Assembly (NCBI GenBank): GCA_018815245.1
Contig: JAHIXK010000015.1
Coordinates: 1-64,000 of the forward strand
Source: Gammaproteobacteria bacterium
GTDB lineage: Bacteria; Pseudomonadota; Gammaproteobacteria; Burkholderiales; Burkholderiaceae_B
Length of the DNA: 64,000 bases
Direction of reading: 5' to 3'
Part shown: positions 37,941 to 47,948 of the stretch, one piece after another
Position numbering within the stretch: the first letter of the stretch is position 1
Layout: every line of letters begins with the position of its first letter
Made by a program: the position numbers and the translations under genes
Notes under the pieces: generated by a model
Told to the model about the DNA's origin: nothing
Databases searched by the model: none
Seen by the model: the letters and a program-made list of their open reading frames with translations, nothing else

Positions 37941-39716
37941 TTAAATATCCTCAAGCTGTTGAACCAGTTTTTTCAAAGGCTTGCTGTCGGGGTAGCGGCC
38001 TGTCAGGTTTTGCCCAAGTTGACGGGCTTCGTCTTGTTTGCCGGACTTGATCAACACTTCCATAAGGTGCAAACCGATTTCCTCATCTTGCCGCAAACCA
38101 TAGGCTTTTTTCAACGTGGTTTCGGCATTGTCCATTTCACCCAGGCGGTAGTGAACCCAGCCCAGCGAATCGAGAATAAAAGGATCATTGGGTGCAAGTT
38201 CAACTGCTTTCTTGATGAGATCCAGTGCTTCATTCAGGCGAATATTGTTTTCGGCCCAAGTGTAGCCCAATGCATTGTAGCCGTGGGGGTTGTCTGGGCG
38301 AACGGTGATCAGGCGCTTGAGGAATTGTTCGACATTTGGCAGGTCGTCTTGCCGTTCGGCCACCATGGCGCGCTCGTATAGCAGATCAGGTTGATCCGGG
38401 TAGTTCAACAAAGCCAGTTCAAGTTCGGTGGCTGCTTCAGCGGGAGCTTTCTGCGATTCAGCCAACTGCGACTTCGCCAGTGCAAGGCGAACAGATTCAT
38501 CCTCATTCTTGGCTTTGAACTGGTTCAGCACTTTTTTGGCAGATGGCGCTTTGCCCTGTTTTTCAAACAGTGCTGATTTTTTGAGTTGAATGTCCAGATC
38601 GTCCGTGGCATTGGGCGTGCTGTCGAGCCATTTCAGGGCGGCTGTATAGTCTTTTCTCTCCACTGCCATGTCGGACAGGGTGGCGTGGATCAGTACCTCG
38701 TTTTGCCGGTCGGCTGGTGCGGTTTTGTCCAGGTAAATCCGGAAATGTTTCTCGGCTGCTTTGTAATCCTTCAACTGGGTCAACACAAACCCCTGGCTTG
38801 AATACAGTGGAATGTTGTCGGGTTGCAAGGCAATCATTTCGCCGAACCGTTGGCGGGCCTGCTGCCATTGTTGCAGTTGGGTGTGGTTGCGTGCCAGGTA
38901 CAGGCGGGCGCCAAACCAGTCCGGGTTCTGGTTGGCCAGCCCGTCGATCAATTGCATGGCGTTGTTGGGGTTGCCGTCGCGTTTTTCCATGAATTGCGCC
39001 ATCAACACGTAAAAACGTTCCTGGGGTAGTTTCCGGACAACATTTTCTATGTGCCCAACAGCCTGGGCGTGCAGTTCAGATGCATTTGCAACCTGTGCAA
39101 GCATGGTTTGCACTTCGACATCTGCGGGGTCGTTGCCAAACAGATCCAGTGCGGTGGCGTAGGCCTTGGGCTTGTCGGGAATGCGCATCAGCATGTCCAG
39201 CGCAGCCTTTTCAACGGTCACAGTGCCCAGGCCTGGATGGCTGGTCTCGGCGTTTTTGATGTCGTTCAGATAAGTTTTCAGCGCGGGCAGGGCTTCATCT
39301 ACTTTGTTGGTGCCAAGTTGCAGCAACATGACGGAACGGCTGGCCTGTTTGTCTTCGGGCGACAATTCAGCCCACACTTTTGCGGCGTTCAGGGCCAGTT
39401 CAAGTTGACTTTCAGCCAGGCTGATTTCAACGGCTCGTTTGGCAAGGTCGGGGTTCCTCTGCTGTTTGGCTGCTTCGGTGTAGGCCAGCGTGGCAGAATA
39501 GGTGTCGCCGCGCTGGCTTGCAATTTCTGCCGTCAGCAATGCAAACAAAGGGTCTTGTTGCACCAGTTGTGCCACGCGTTCTTCGTAGGCTTGCTGTTTG
39601 GAAGAAACCGGCGTTTGCGGCGCGGTTTGTTCGGTTGGGGCTGTTGCACAGCCTGCCAGCATGGCGGCGGCCAGTAAAATCACTGGGCCTGGGGTGGTCC
39701 ATTTAAAACAAGTCAT
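37941..39716 (-). CDS. TPR-repeat lipoprotein
   Basis: A 591-residue protein with a lipobox (AAAMLAGC, Cys at about 22), followed by some ten or more tetratricopeptide-type helix pairs, clearest near the end (NPHGYNALGYTWAENNIRLNEALDLIKKAVELAPNDPFILDSLGWVHYRLGEMDNAETTLKKAY). TPR lipoproteins scaffold envelope complexes; this one lies upstream of lolB in an operon, suggesting an outer-membrane role. The start is ATG 39716, giving a normal signal peptide. Confidence 0.85.
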   Translation of the reverse strand: MTCFKWTTPGPVILLAAAMLAGCATAPTEQTAPQTPVSSKQQAYEERVAQLVQQDPLFALLTAEIASQRGDTYSATLAYTEAAKQQRNPDLAKRAVEISLAESQLELALNAAKVWAELSPEDKQASRSVMLLQLGTNKVDEALPALKTYLNDIKNAETSHPGLGTVTVEKAALDMLMRIPDKPKAYATALDLFGNDPADVEVQTMLAQVANASELHAQAVGHIENVVRKLPQERFYVLMAQFMEKRDGNPNNAMQLIDGLANQNPDWFGARLYLARNHTQLQQWQQARQRFGEMIALQPDNIPLYSSQGFVLTQLKDYKAAEKHFRIYLDKTAPADRQNEVLIHATLSDMAVERKDYTAALKWLDSTPNATDDLDIQLKKSALFEKQGKAPSAKKVLNQFKAKNEDESVRLALAKSQLAESQKAPAEAATELELALLNYPDQPDLLYERAMVAERQDDLPNVEQFLKRLITVRPDNPHGYNALGYTWAENNIRLNEALDLIKKAVELAPNDPFILDSLGWVHYRLGEMDNAETTLKKAYGLRQDEEIGLHLMEVLIKSGKQDEARQLGQNLTGRYPDSKPLKKLVQQLEDI

Positions 39717-39794
39717 ACTGTTGAACCCAAAGAAAACTGGTGAATCCACATTCATTTTTATCACATTAACAGATGCGCGTGCGCGCTTTAGCTT

Positions 39795-40613
39795 ATGCCT
39801 GAATTACCCGAGGTAGAAATCACCAAAAGAGGCGTAGACCTTCATTTCACTGGACAACGCTTGTTGACTTGCACGGTGCGCCAGCCGCGTTTGCGCTGGC
39901 CTGTACCTCCGGATGTGCAAAGTTGTGTAAAGCAGGTGCTGTGTGCGGTGGAACGCCGCTCGAAATACATGTTGATGGATTTTGGCGGGCATGTGCTGGT
40001 GGTGCACCTGGGTATGTCGGGTTCCATGAAAATTGTCAATGCCGGTACGCCTTGGGACAAACACGATCACATTGAGTGGAATTTTGGTGAGAAGCTGCTT
40101 CGGTATAACGACCCGCGCCGGTTTGGCAGTGTCGAATATGTGTTGAAAGAGCCGGGCTGGGAAGGCCGGTTTGTGCGCTTTGCAAAGTTGGGCCCAGAGC
40201 CATTCGATGATGCCTTCACGCCGGAATCTTTTTTCAAGGCCACGCGTGTCAAAAAAGTGTCCATCAAGGCGCTGTTGTTGAGTGGCATGGCGGTGGTGGG
40301 CGTGGGCAATATTTACGCCTGCGAGGCCTTGTTTCGCAGTGCCATTCGGCCGGGCAAAGCGGCTGGCCGTTTAAGCCGTGCCAATGCGGCCGTTTTGCAC
40401 GCAGCCGTGGTGGGGGTGTTGACAGAAGCGATTGAGCGGGGTGGTTCTACCCTGCGCAACTTTCAGGCCATTGATGGCGAGCTGGGGCATTTCCAGCTGC
40501 ATTGCGATGTGTATGGCCGGGAAGGCATGCCCTGCAAGCGTTGCGGCGCAACGATCAAGCGCCGTGTGATGAACCAGCGCAGCACGTTTTACTGTGCGCA
40601 ATGTCAGCAATGA
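39795..40613 (+). CDS. mutM: Formamidopyrimidine-DNA glycosylase
   Basis: Removes 8-oxoguanine from DNA. The 272-residue enzyme has the catalytic N-terminus PELPEVE (Pro2, Glu3), the helix-two-turn-helix and a C-terminal zinc finger CKRCGATIKRRVMNQRSTFYCAQC. The stop overlaps the mutY start (ATGA), pairing two enzymes of the 8-oxoG repair system. Confidence 0.96.
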   Translation: MPELPEVEITKRGVDLHFTGQRLLTCTVRQPRLRWPVPPDVQSCVKQVLCAVERRSKYMLMDFGGHVLVVHLGMSGSMKIVNAGTPWDKHDHIEWNFGEKLLRYNDPRRFGSVEYVLKEPGWEGRFVRFAKLGPEPFDDAFTPESFFKATRVKKVSIKALLLSGMAVVGVGNIYACEALFRSAIRPGKAAGRLSRANAAVLHAAVVGVLTEAIERGGSTLRNFQAIDGELGHFQLHCDVYGREGMPCKRCGATIKRRVMNQRSTFYCAQCQQ

Positions 40614-41761
40614 GGCCAGCATTGAAGGGTGAACAATTTGCCAGTGCCCTGGTGTTGTGGCAAAAGCAGCACGGCCGCCAGCACCTGCCTTGGCAGCACA
40701 CGGGTGATGCCTACAAGGTGTGGTTAAGCGAAGTCATGCTGCAACAAACACAGGTCGCCACGGTGCTGGCTTATTACGCTAAATTTTTACAGGCGTACCC
40801 CGCAGTGGCCGATTTGGCAGCGGCACCGGAACAAGATGTAATGCAGTTGTGGGCGGGTTTGGGTTACTACACCCGTGCCCGCAATTTGCATGCGTGTGCG
40901 AAGCAGGTGGTGGGCCGGTTTGGCGGGAATTTCCCGCGTACGGTGGCTGAACTTGAAAGTTTGCCCGGCATTGGGCAGTCCACAGCGGGTGCAATTGCAT
41001 CGCTGGCTTACGGCGTGCAGGCTCCCATTCTGGACGGCAATGTGAAGCGTGTGTTTTGCCGCTACTACGGCGTTGAGGGCTATGCGGAGCAAACACCTAT
41101 CAAGAAAAAATTGTGGGCAATTGCGGCTGAGAATGTACCTGTTGCCGAGCCGGGTGTTTACAACCAGGCGTTGATGGATCTTGGCGCCACGTGTTGTTTG
41201 CCACGCAACCCGGCATGTGCAGCATGCCCCTTGATGGACAGCTGCGAGGCGTTGCGCAAAGGCATGGTAGGCCAGCTGCCCACACCCAAGCCCAAAAAGC
41301 CCCGCCCTGAATTGTATTTCATCAGCCTGATTGTTCAGGATGAACATGGCCGTGTGCTGCTGGAGTTGCAAACAGGCAAGGGAATTTGGCAAAGCCTGTG
41401 GACCCCGCCTTGTGCGGCCTGCAGCGTGCACCCAGCCAAGGCTGAATTGTTTTCACTGGTCGATCAATGGATTGAGCAGTATGGTTTGGGCGGTTCTGAT
41501 TCCGATTCCCAACCAGTCAAACCGGCCTTGCTTGGGCAGATTGAAACCTTGAACGATCAGCCCTGGCTGGTGCATGAGCTGACCCACCGCAAAATGCATT
41601 TCAAGGTGTTGGTGTTGAAGTTGCCGGGTGCGCGTGTCGGGTTTTATGGCGCCGATGAAAAGCCTGTGCCCAAAATTGTGCACAAACTAATGGGGCGGCT
41701 TGATCTGCTGGGGCAGTCAACCCAGGGTGCGGTGGCGAAGCAGAACGCTCTCGATTTCTGA
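40610..41761 (+). CDS. mutY: A/G-specific adenine glycosylase
   Basis: Removes A mispaired with 8-oxoG. The 383-residue protein has LSEVMLQQTQVATV (catalytic Glu), LPGIGQSTAGAIASLAYG (helix-hairpin-helix), the catalytic Asp in NQALMDLGATCC, the 4Fe-4S motif CLPRNPACAACPLMDSC and a C-terminal NUDIX-like domain. Coupled to mutM. The 3' end overlaps rapZ by 45 bases on the other strand. Confidence 0.96.
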   Translation: MRPALKGEQFASALVLWQKQHGRQHLPWQHTGDAYKVWLSEVMLQQTQVATVLAYYAKFLQAYPAVADLAAAPEQDVMQLWAGLGYYTRARNLHACAKQVVGRFGGNFPRTVAELESLPGIGQSTAGAIASLAYGVQAPILDGNVKRVFCRYYGVEGYAEQTPIKKKLWAIAAENVPVAEPGVYNQALMDLGATCCLPRNPACAACPLMDSCEALRKGMVGQLPTPKPKKPRPELYFISLIVQDEHGRVLLELQTGKGIWQSLWTPPCAACSVHPAKAELFSLVDQWIEQYGLGGSDSDSQPVKPALLGQIETLNDQPWLVHELTHRKMHFKVLVLKLPGARVGFYGADEKPVPKIVHKLMGRLDLLGQSTQGAVAKQNALDF

Positions 41762-42577
41762 AAGCGGTGTTTGTGTGAAACGTTGTGCCAGTGTTTCAGC
41801 CACATACACGGAACGGTGTTGCCCGCCTGTACAGCCAATGGCCACGGTCACGTAGCTGCGTTGCTCGTTGAGATAAGACGGCAGCCATTTGCGCAGGTAA
41901 TGTTCAATGTCGTTGATCAGCGCCCCACTGCGTTCGTCGGCTTGAATGTAGCGCTGTACTTCAATGTCTTTGCCGGTCAGCGGACGCAAATTCCTGTCGT
42001 AGTACGGGTTGGAAAGGCAGCGTACATCGAACACCAGGTCAGCATCACTGGGCAGGCCTTTCTTGAAGCCAAATGTTTCAAACACCAGCGTAAGCCTGGC
42101 TGATTCTTCTTCTACTGTTTCCAGTACCCAGCGGCGCAGCACGTTGGGTAACAGGGCTGAGGTGTCAATGCAGCTTGCAATGGCGCGAAGGGGTTCCAGT
42201 GCATCGCGTTCGGCGTCCACACATTCCTGCACGGTGGCTTGTTCGCCCAGGCGGGCGCTCATGGGGTGGCGCCTGCGGCTTTCAGAATACCGGGTGATCA
42301 GTGTTTCATTGTCAGCATCCAGAAACAGGATGCGAACGTCGGTTCCTTTGGTTTTCAGGTCTTGAATGATTTGTGGCACATCAATGATGTCGCGGCCAGT
42401 GCGTGCGTCTGCGGCAATGGCAACTTGCGTAATGCCCTCGGTGGACAGCCGGTTGATGACCTGTGGAATGAATGAGGGCGGCAGGTTGTCGACGCAATAG
42501 AAATGTGAGTCTTCCAGCGCGCGAATGGCAACTGATTTGCCGGATCCGGACAGGCCGGTGACCAATATCACTTTCAT
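41717..42577 (-). CDS. rapZ: RNase adapter protein / nucleotide-binding protein RapZ
   Basis: A 286-residue P-loop protein (Walker A TGLSGSGKSVA at about 7-17; HYCVDNLPP-like motif; the C-terminal GCTGGQHRSVYVAE). In enterobacteria RapZ steers RNase E to GlmZ RNA and senses glucosamine-6-phosphate; in Betaproteobacteria the role is less studied. Start ATG 42577, two bases after hprK. Third gene of ptsN-hprK-rapZ. Confidence 0.94.
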   Translation of the reverse strand: MKVILVTGLSGSGKSVAIRALEDSHFYCVDNLPPSFIPQVINRLSTEGITQVAIAADARTGRDIIDVPQIIQDLKTKGTDVRILFLDADNETLITRYSESRRRHPMSARLGEQATVQECVDAERDALEPLRAIASCIDTSALLPNVLRRWVLETVEEESARLTLVFETFGFKKGLPSDADLVFDVRCLSNPYYDRNLRPLTGKDIEVQRYIQADERSGALINDIEHYLRKWLPSYLNEQRSYVTVAIGCTGGQHRSVYVAETLAQRFTQTPLSEIESVLLRHRTLG

Positions 42578-42578
42578 G

Positions 42579-43562
42579 TTAATCATGACCCATGTCGGTT
42601 TCCGTGTCGGGGTCGGCCTGCAGGTAGTCAATGCCCCCCAGTTCACTGAGCATTGCTTTTTGCTGGCGAACCATGAATTCATCCAGTGTGTTAATGCCTC
42701 GCATTTGCAAAATGGTGTTGCGCACGGCAGCTTCCAGCAGCACCGCCAGGTTTCGGCCTGCGGCAACCGGCAATATCGCCTTGCGAATGGGCAAACCCAG
42801 TATTTCCTGAAACTGTTGCTCGGTTGCCAAGCGCTCCTGGTGCAGTTCAAGTGAGGCTTTGCGCACCAGGTGCACAATCAGCTTCAGCCGCATTTTGCGG
42901 CGCACTGCGGTTTCACCAAAAATTGCTTTGATGTCGAGCAGGCCCACGCCGCGCACTTCCATCAGGTTGCGGATCAGTTCCGGGCAACGCCCTTCAATCA
43001 GGTTGGGTGCCACTCGCGAGAATTCCACTACATCGTCTGCCACCAAGCCGTGCCCACGTGAAATCAATTCCAAGCCTAGCTCACTTTTGCCCAGGCCCGA
43101 TTCCCCACAAATAAGTACGCCCATTCCCAACACGTCCATGAACACGCCGTGCATCATGGTGGTGGGGGCCAGCCATTTGTTGATGTAAACGCGCAGAAAG
43201 TCGATGATTTCCGCAGCTGACAGGGGCGTGGCCAACAAGGGGATATTCGCTGCGTTGCAGGCATCCTTGAGCAGCACATGGGGCAGAAAAGACTCTGCCA
43301 CGATGATGGCGGGGGGGTCGCCTTCAATCAGTTTTTCGATTTGGTGTTTTTTGCGATTGTCGTCTATACGCGAGAAGTATTCAATTTCCTGCCGACCAAA
43401 CACCTGAATGCGTCCAGGGTGAATGGTGTTCAGGTGCCCCACAAGGTCAGATGAAGCAAAGCACTGAAGGTCAAGGTGGCGATCGCCGCCATTCAGACCC
43501 GCCAGCCAATCCAGCTTGAGTTTGTTGCGGTTGGCTTCAATCAGTTCTTTCAGTTGCTTCAC
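42579..43562 (-). CDS. hprK: HPr kinase/phosphorylase
   Basis: Phosphorylates and dephosphorylates the serine of HPr. The 327-residue protein has an N-terminal DRTGG-like domain, Walker A GESGLGKSELGLELISRGH at about 151-169 and the signature EVRGVGLLDIKAIFG. Next to ptsN it belongs to the nitrogen-related PTS of Betaproteobacteria, where it links carbon/nitrogen state to regulation. Confidence 0.95.
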   Translation of the reverse strand: MKQLKELIEANRNKLKLDWLAGLNGGDRHLDLQCFASSDLVGHLNTIHPGRIQVFGRQEIEYFSRIDDNRKKHQIEKLIEGDPPAIIVAESFLPHVLLKDACNAANIPLLATPLSAAEIIDFLRVYINKWLAPTTMMHGVFMDVLGMGVLICGESGLGKSELGLELISRGHGLVADDVVEFSRVAPNLIEGRCPELIRNLMEVRGVGLLDIKAIFGETAVRRKMRLKLIVHLVRKASLELHQERLATEQQFQEILGLPIRKAILPVAAGRNLAVLLEAAVRNTILQMRGINTLDEFMVRQQKAMLSELGGIDYLQADPDTETDMGHD

Positions 43563-43566
43563 AGGC

Positions 43567-44037
43567 TTAACTCGCGGGTTGGTAGGGCTCCCAGTTGGCG
43601 ATGAGCTGATGCGTGGCGCCCGGATCGACTTCCGTCAATAGTTTCTCGCGGAAATCTTTGTCAGACAACATTTGAGCCAGTTCGGACAGTATATCCAGAT
43701 GATGCTGGTTTGCGCTTTCAGGGACTAGCAAAAACATGAGCAGCTTGACAGGTTGACCGTCGGGAGCGTCAAAAGGGATGGGATCTTGAACGCGAACCAG
43801 TGACGCAACAGGTTCCCGCAGGCCTTTGATGCGGCCATGCGGAACGGCCACTTGTTGGCCCAGGCCGGTGGATCCAAGGCGTTCGCGCGCAAAAAGGCTG
43901 TCAAACACTTTGGATCTTGCGATACCTTGGTTGTTTTCAAAGACCAGTCCAGCTTGCTCGAATACCCGCTTTTTGCTGGTGACCTGTGTGTCCAACAATA
44001 TGTTGGATGGAGGGAGTAGATTTGCGATCAAGTTCAT
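43567..44037 (-). CDS. ptsN: PTS IIA-like nitrogen-regulatory protein PtsN
   Basis: EIIA-Ntr, 156 residues, with the phospho-acceptor His in QQVAVPHGRIKGL at about residue 67 and the fructose-type EIIA fold. Receives phosphate through EI-Ntr and NPr, which are not encoded here. Starts the ptsN-hprK-rapZ operon, separated from upstream hpf by a terminator. Confidence 0.94.
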   Translation of the reverse strand: MNLIANLLPPSNILLDTQVTSKKRVFEQAGLVFENNQGIARSKVFDSLFARERLGSTGLGQQVAVPHGRIKGLREPVASLVRVQDPIPFDAPDGQPVKLLMFLLVPESANQHHLDILSELAQMLSDKDFREKLLTEVDPGATHQLIANWEPYQPAS

Positions 44038-44097
44038 CGCTGTTGATTCCTGAGACCCGCTTCTAATCGTGGGGCCGATTATACGCCATAAAAACAG

Positions 44098-44123
44098 AAA
44101 AGGCGGATGTATATCCGCCTTTT
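44098..44123. terminator. Rho-independent terminator after hpf
   Basis: A perfect stem AAAAGGCGGAT / ATCCGCCTTTT with a GTAT loop, followed on the minus strand by CTGTTTTTATG. It sits 25 bases past the hpf stop and before ptsN. Confidence 0.85.
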
Positions 44124-44147
44124 GAAATTACCTGCAATTACAGAGGT

Positions 44148-44477
44148 TTATTCAGCTTCTTCGACCACTTGGTGTTTCATGGGGGTGTGGTTGTGGTTGG
44201 TAAGTTTGTCTTTGTGACGCAAGACCTGCCGATCCAGCTTGTCGGCCAGTGCGTCAATGGCAGCGTACAGATTTTCGTGACTTGATTCTGCATGAATGTC
44301 TTTTCCACGAACGTGAAGCGTGACATCTGCCCTTTGAACCAGCTTGACCACCGAGATGGTCACCGACGCATCAATGACATGGTCAAAATGCCTTTTCACC
44401 CGATCCAGTTTTTCAATCACATAATTTCGAATTGCTGGGGTAACTTCCAGATGATGACCATTGATGTTCAAGTTCAT
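44148..44477 (-). CDS. hpf: Ribosome hibernation promoting factor, short form
   Basis: A 109-residue HPF/YfiA protein (MNLNINGHHLEVTPAIRNYVIEKLDRVKRHFDHVIDA...HAESSHENLYAAIDALADKLDRQVLRHKDK). Binds the 30S decoding site and helps form inactive 100S ribosomes. The short form, without the C-terminal dimerising domain. Downstream of rpoN, as in most proteobacteria. A GGAG-type site precedes the ATG. Confidence 0.95.
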   Translation of the reverse strand: MNLNINGHHLEVTPAIRNYVIEKLDRVKRHFDHVIDASVTISVVKLVQRADVTLHVRGKDIHAESSHENLYAAIDALADKLDRQVLRHKDKLTNHNHTPMKHQVVEEAE

Positions 44478-44517
44478 AAGGTATCTCCTTTCGTTGCTGC
44501 GGGGGAGGCTTTAACAG

Positions 44518-46038
44518 TTAAAGCGACTTTCGCATGTTCACCGGGGGGATTTTCAGTGATTCCCGGTATTTAGCGACCGTGCGTCTTGCGACCACGATGC
44601 CCTGTTGACCGAGTAGGTCGGCGATTTGGCTGTCAGATATCGGCTGCTTGGCGTCCTCCGCAGAAATCAGTTGCTTGATGAGTGCACGGATGGCCGTGCT
44701 GGAAGCCTGACCACCTGAATCAGTGGAAACATGGCTTCCGAAGAAATACTTTAGCTCAACCAACCCATAGGGCGTCAACATATATTTTTGCGTGGTGACC
44801 CTTGACACGGTCGATTCATGCAGTCCCAGCAAATCCGCAATTTCTCGCAGAACCAAGGGCTGCATTGCGATTTCGCCATGGTTGAAGTAACCAATCTGCC
44901 TTTCAACAATCGCTTGGCTAACCCGTAAAATAGTGTCAAATCGCTGTTGAACGTTTTTTAGCAACCATCGGGCCTCTTGCAGTTGGGCGCTTAGTTGCGC
45001 ACTTTGCCCGCGGTGTGAGCGCAAAATTGAGGCATACATTTCATTGATGCGAATTTTTGGCATTACATCGGGGTTCAGTTGCACATGCCATTGGGCACTT
45101 ATTTTTTTGACAATGACATCCGGTACTACATGGTCGTCATCAATTCGTCGAAAGCGTGCGCCGGGGAAGGGTTCCAGTGAGCGGATGATCTGGTGGCACA
45201 ATTTCAGCGCATCTTCATCAATGTTCAGCGCTTTTTTCAGTTTTGTGTAGTCGCGCTGTGCCAGCAAACCAAGGTGATCACGAATGATGATTTGGCAGGG
45301 CGTGTACAGGCTGATTTGCTGAACAATGTCGCGGCGTTGGGCCAGTTGAAGCAACAGACATTCCGAGGCGTTGCGCGCACCCACGCCGGGCGGGTCGAAA
45401 CTTTGAAGCAGGCGAAGTGCTGCGCTCAGTTCTTCAAACTCGAGGTCAGGTTCGTCTTGCAGTGTTTCCCACAAGTCTTCCAGCTCAATGGTCAGGTAGC
45501 CGTCGTCGCTTAAATAATCAATCAGCCACAGCACCAGGTTTTTGTCGCGCTCGCTGGCCTGTGTCATGCGCAATTGGTCGATCAGGTGCTGGTGCAGGCT
45601 GCTGTCGGGGGCGGCCAGTTGCAGGCCCGGCTTTTCCTCGTCGCCGTCGGCGTTGGCGCCGCTGTTGTCGCGCCAATCGCCTTCCCAGTTGTCTTGAATG
45701 GAATCGATTGTTTCGCGCTGAACAATTTCCTCGCCCTGGTTGTCCTGCTCCGCTTGCTGGTCGCTGACGGGTTCCGGGGTTTTGCGTGGGTCGGGTTCTG
45801 CCTGGAAGCTGTCGCCCTGGGGTTCGTGCATTTCCCCGTTGCTGCTGTCCAGGCTCAGGGTGCGCTCGCCTTCTACGGCCTCTTCGTCTGCCAGTTCCAG
45901 CAAGGGGTTCTCGGCCAGGGCCTGTTGGATTTCCTGTTGCAATTCAAGCGTGGACAACTGCAGAAGCCGGATGGATTGTTGCAGCTGTGGCGTAAGCGTG
46001 AGGTTTTGCGAGACTTTAAGCTGAAGGGATTGTTTCAT
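44518..46038 (-). CDS. rpoN: RNA polymerase sigma-54 factor
   Basis: The 506-residue sigma54 has region I (KQSLQLKVSQNLTLTPQLQQSIRLLQLS), an acidic region II (residues about 55-150, many Glu/Asp/Gln), the core-binding and HTH parts (LREIADLLGLHESTVSRVTTQKYMLTPYG) and the RpoN box ARRTVAKYRESLKIP near the C-terminus. Start ATG 46038. Located between lptB and hpf, the conserved order. Confidence 0.96.
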   Translation of the reverse strand: MKQSLQLKVSQNLTLTPQLQQSIRLLQLSTLELQQEIQQALAENPLLELADEEAVEGERTLSLDSSNGEMHEPQGDSFQAEPDPRKTPEPVSDQQAEQDNQGEEIVQRETIDSIQDNWEGDWRDNSGANADGDEEKPGLQLAAPDSSLHQHLIDQLRMTQASERDKNLVLWLIDYLSDDGYLTIELEDLWETLQDEPDLEFEELSAALRLLQSFDPPGVGARNASECLLLQLAQRRDIVQQISLYTPCQIIIRDHLGLLAQRDYTKLKKALNIDEDALKLCHQIIRSLEPFPGARFRRIDDDHVVPDVIVKKISAQWHVQLNPDVMPKIRINEMYASILRSHRGQSAQLSAQLQEARWLLKNVQQRFDTILRVSQAIVERQIGYFNHGEIAMQPLVLREIADLLGLHESTVSRVTTQKYMLTPYGLVELKYFFGSHVSTDSGGQASSTAIRALIKQLISAEDAKQPISDSQIADLLGQQGIVVARRTVAKYRESLKIPPVNMRKSL

Positions 46039-46051
46039 GGCGTTTTCAGCG

Positions 46052-46810
46052 TTACATCCGGAAGTGTTCGCCGAGATACACGCGGCGCACATCGTCGTTT
46101 TTCACAATTTGCTCGGGGCTGCCGGATGCCAGCACATGGCCCGCGCTGATGATGTAGGCGCGGTCGCAGATGCCCAGCGTTTCACGCACGTTGTGGTCTG
46201 TGATCAAGACGCCGATGCCTTTTGATTTCAAGAAGGCCACAATGCGCTGAATTTCCAGTACAGCGATTGGGTCTACGCCGGCGAAAGGTTCATCCAGCAA
46301 AATGAAACGCGGTTGACTGCCCAGGGCGCGTGCAATTTCAAGGCGACGGCGTTCTCCACCGGAAAGCGATGCAGCCAGCGAGGTACGAATGTGGGTAATT
46401 TGCAGGTCATTGAGCAAGTCTTCAACCGCTTGGTCGATCGATTTGTCTTTGGGCGGGTTGATCTCGAGCACAGCGCGTATGTTGTCTTCCACGGTCAACT
46501 TCCGGAAAACCGATGCTTCCTGAGGCAGGTAGGACAGGCCCGCGCGTGCGCGCTCGTGGATGGGTTGCAGGGTGATGTCGCGGCCTTCCAGGCAAATATT
46601 GCCTTCGTCGGCGCTGACCAACCCAACGATCATGTAAAAGCAGGTTGTTTTACCTGCACCGTTGGGGCCTAGCAGCCCAACCACTTCACCGGTGTCCACA
46701 TGCAGTGAAACATCTTCAATGACGCGTTTGCTGCGGTAGGCCTTGCGCAGGCTGAGTGCTTGCAGGCGACCTTGCCCCGTTAGCGTTTGGGCGGGTGGCG
46801 TGTTGTTCAA
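46052..46810 (-). CDS. lptB: LPS export ABC transporter ATPase LptB
   Basis: Powers LPS extraction from the inner membrane. The 252-residue ABC ATPase has Walker [18 protein letters not shown], the LptB-type [17 protein letters not shown], signature [15 protein letters not shown] and Walker [14 protein letters not shown]. The ATG overlaps the lptA stop. Confidence 0.96.
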   Translation of the reverse strand: MNNTPPAQTLTGQGRLQALSLRKAYRSKRVIEDVSLHVDTGEVVGLLGPNGAGKTTCFYMIVGLVSADEGNICLEGRDITLQPIHERARAGLSYLPQEASVFRKLTVEDNIRAVLEINPPKDKSIDQAVEDLLNDLQITHIRTSLAASLSGGERRRLEIARALGSQPRFILLDEPFAGVDPIAVLEIQRIVAFLKSKGIGVLITDHNVRETLGICDRAYIISAGHVLASGSPEQIVKNDDVRRVYLGEHFRM

Positions 46811-47364
46811 TTTGCAGGTTCCATGGCTTGTTGGTTTTTAGGCTTGATCACTGCCTGTACCCGCGAACTTCCCTTGCTGTTGGGCGTGCCCACGACGCTG
46901 AGGAACTCGGTGTTCTGTTCATAGGTTATCTTGTTGCCCGAAATGGATTCGGTCACTTGCCCGTTGGTGCTTTTTTGGATACTGGCCGCACCTGTCAGTG
47001 TCACGATGGATTTGTCGCCGTCAAATTCAATGGTGTTGCCAGTGCCGTTGATTAACAGAATTTCGTTGGGTACTTGGGAATCGCGTTGTTGTTTGAACCG
47101 GGCAGGTTTGCCTTCCACTTTGGCGTTCTGTGTGCCATCGCTGCTTTCCGTCAGTGTCAGTTTGTCGCCGCGGATCACAAGGCTTCCTCGGGTCAGTAAC
47201 ACATTGCCGGTGAACACGTTCACGTTGGACCTTTCGTTGTAGGTCATTTGATTGGCGTCAATGGTCGTGGGCTGTCGCTTGTCTGATTCCAGTGCCTGAG
47301 CGGGGACCCCCATGGCCAATATGTGCGCGGCCAGCATTGCTGGAATCCATGATGTGCGTTTCAT
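46807..47364 (-). CDS. lptA: LPS transport periplasmic protein LptA
   Basis: Periplasmic bridge for LPS. The 185-residue protein has a signal peptide ([12 protein letters not shown]) and an OstA-like beta-jellyroll ([40 protein letters not shown]). Both ends overlap neighbours by four bases, so lptC-lptA-lptB are tightly coupled. Confidence 0.93.
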   Translation of the reverse strand: MKRTSWIPAMLAAHILAMGVPAQALESDKRQPTTIDANQMTYNERSNVNVFTGNVLLTRGSLVIRGDKLTLTESSDGTQNAKVEGKPARFKQQRDSQVPNEILLINGTGNTIEFDGDKSIVTLTGAASIQKSTNGQVTESISGNKITYEQNTEFLSVVGTPNSKGSSRVQAVIKPKNQQAMEPAN

Positions 47365-47948
47365 CGTTTGGCCTCTATGCGAAACTTGATAGACCCTTGC
47401 GCTGTCAGTTCGCCGGTGTCGTTGTTCAGGGTGGCGCCTTGGGCTTCAAATCGTTGCCCTGGACGGGTTACCAGAACTTTTTTGTCAGTTGTAATTTCAT
47501 TGGTAATGTTGTCTATCCTGATTTCATCGGACTTCATCACGGTGAGCAATCCATTGTTGCGGCTGTTCACGACAACATCTTTTTTCAGAAAGATTTCATC
47601 GGTGTCCAGCAAGTAGACTCCTGTTTTGGCATTGCCATTGACCATCACATTGTTGGGCTCGAACTGTTCAAGTTCAGGGCTGGTGATGTTCCATACATTG
47701 CCTTGGGGTATGTGTTCCGCCGATTTGCTGCGAATGATCGAATATTTGCTCTCGGTCAGGTTGTGGCTTTGTACTGAAAAGTTGCGCACATAGTAATCGC
47801 TGCTGGCCGGATCGGCCTTGCCGCTGGCACTGAACAGACTCAGTTCGGATTGAATGGCAAACCAGTACGATGCGGCAGCCAACAAGAATGTGAGCACCAA
47901 GGGAATGAACTGCGAGAGCAGGTTGAAAAAAGCGCTCAGCGGTTTCAC
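47361..47948 (-). CDS. lptC: LPS export protein LptC
   Basis: A bitopic inner-membrane protein, about 195 residues, with one N-terminal membrane segment (IPLVLTFLLAAASYWFAI) and an OstA-like periplasmic domain; it passes LPS to LptA. I chose GTG 47948 because it overlaps the kdsC stop (GTGA), like the other genes of this operon; ATG 47960 is an alternative. Confidence 0.9.
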   Translation of the reverse strand: MKPLSAFFNLLSQFIPLVLTFLLAAASYWFAIQSELSLFSASGKADPASSDYYVRNFSVQSHNLTESKYSIIRSKSAEHIPQGNVWNITSPELEQFEPNNVMVNGNAKTGVYLLDTDEIFLKKDVVVNSRNNGLLTVMKSDEIRIDNITNEITTDKKVLVTRPGQRFEAQGATLNNDTGELTAQGSIKFRIEAKR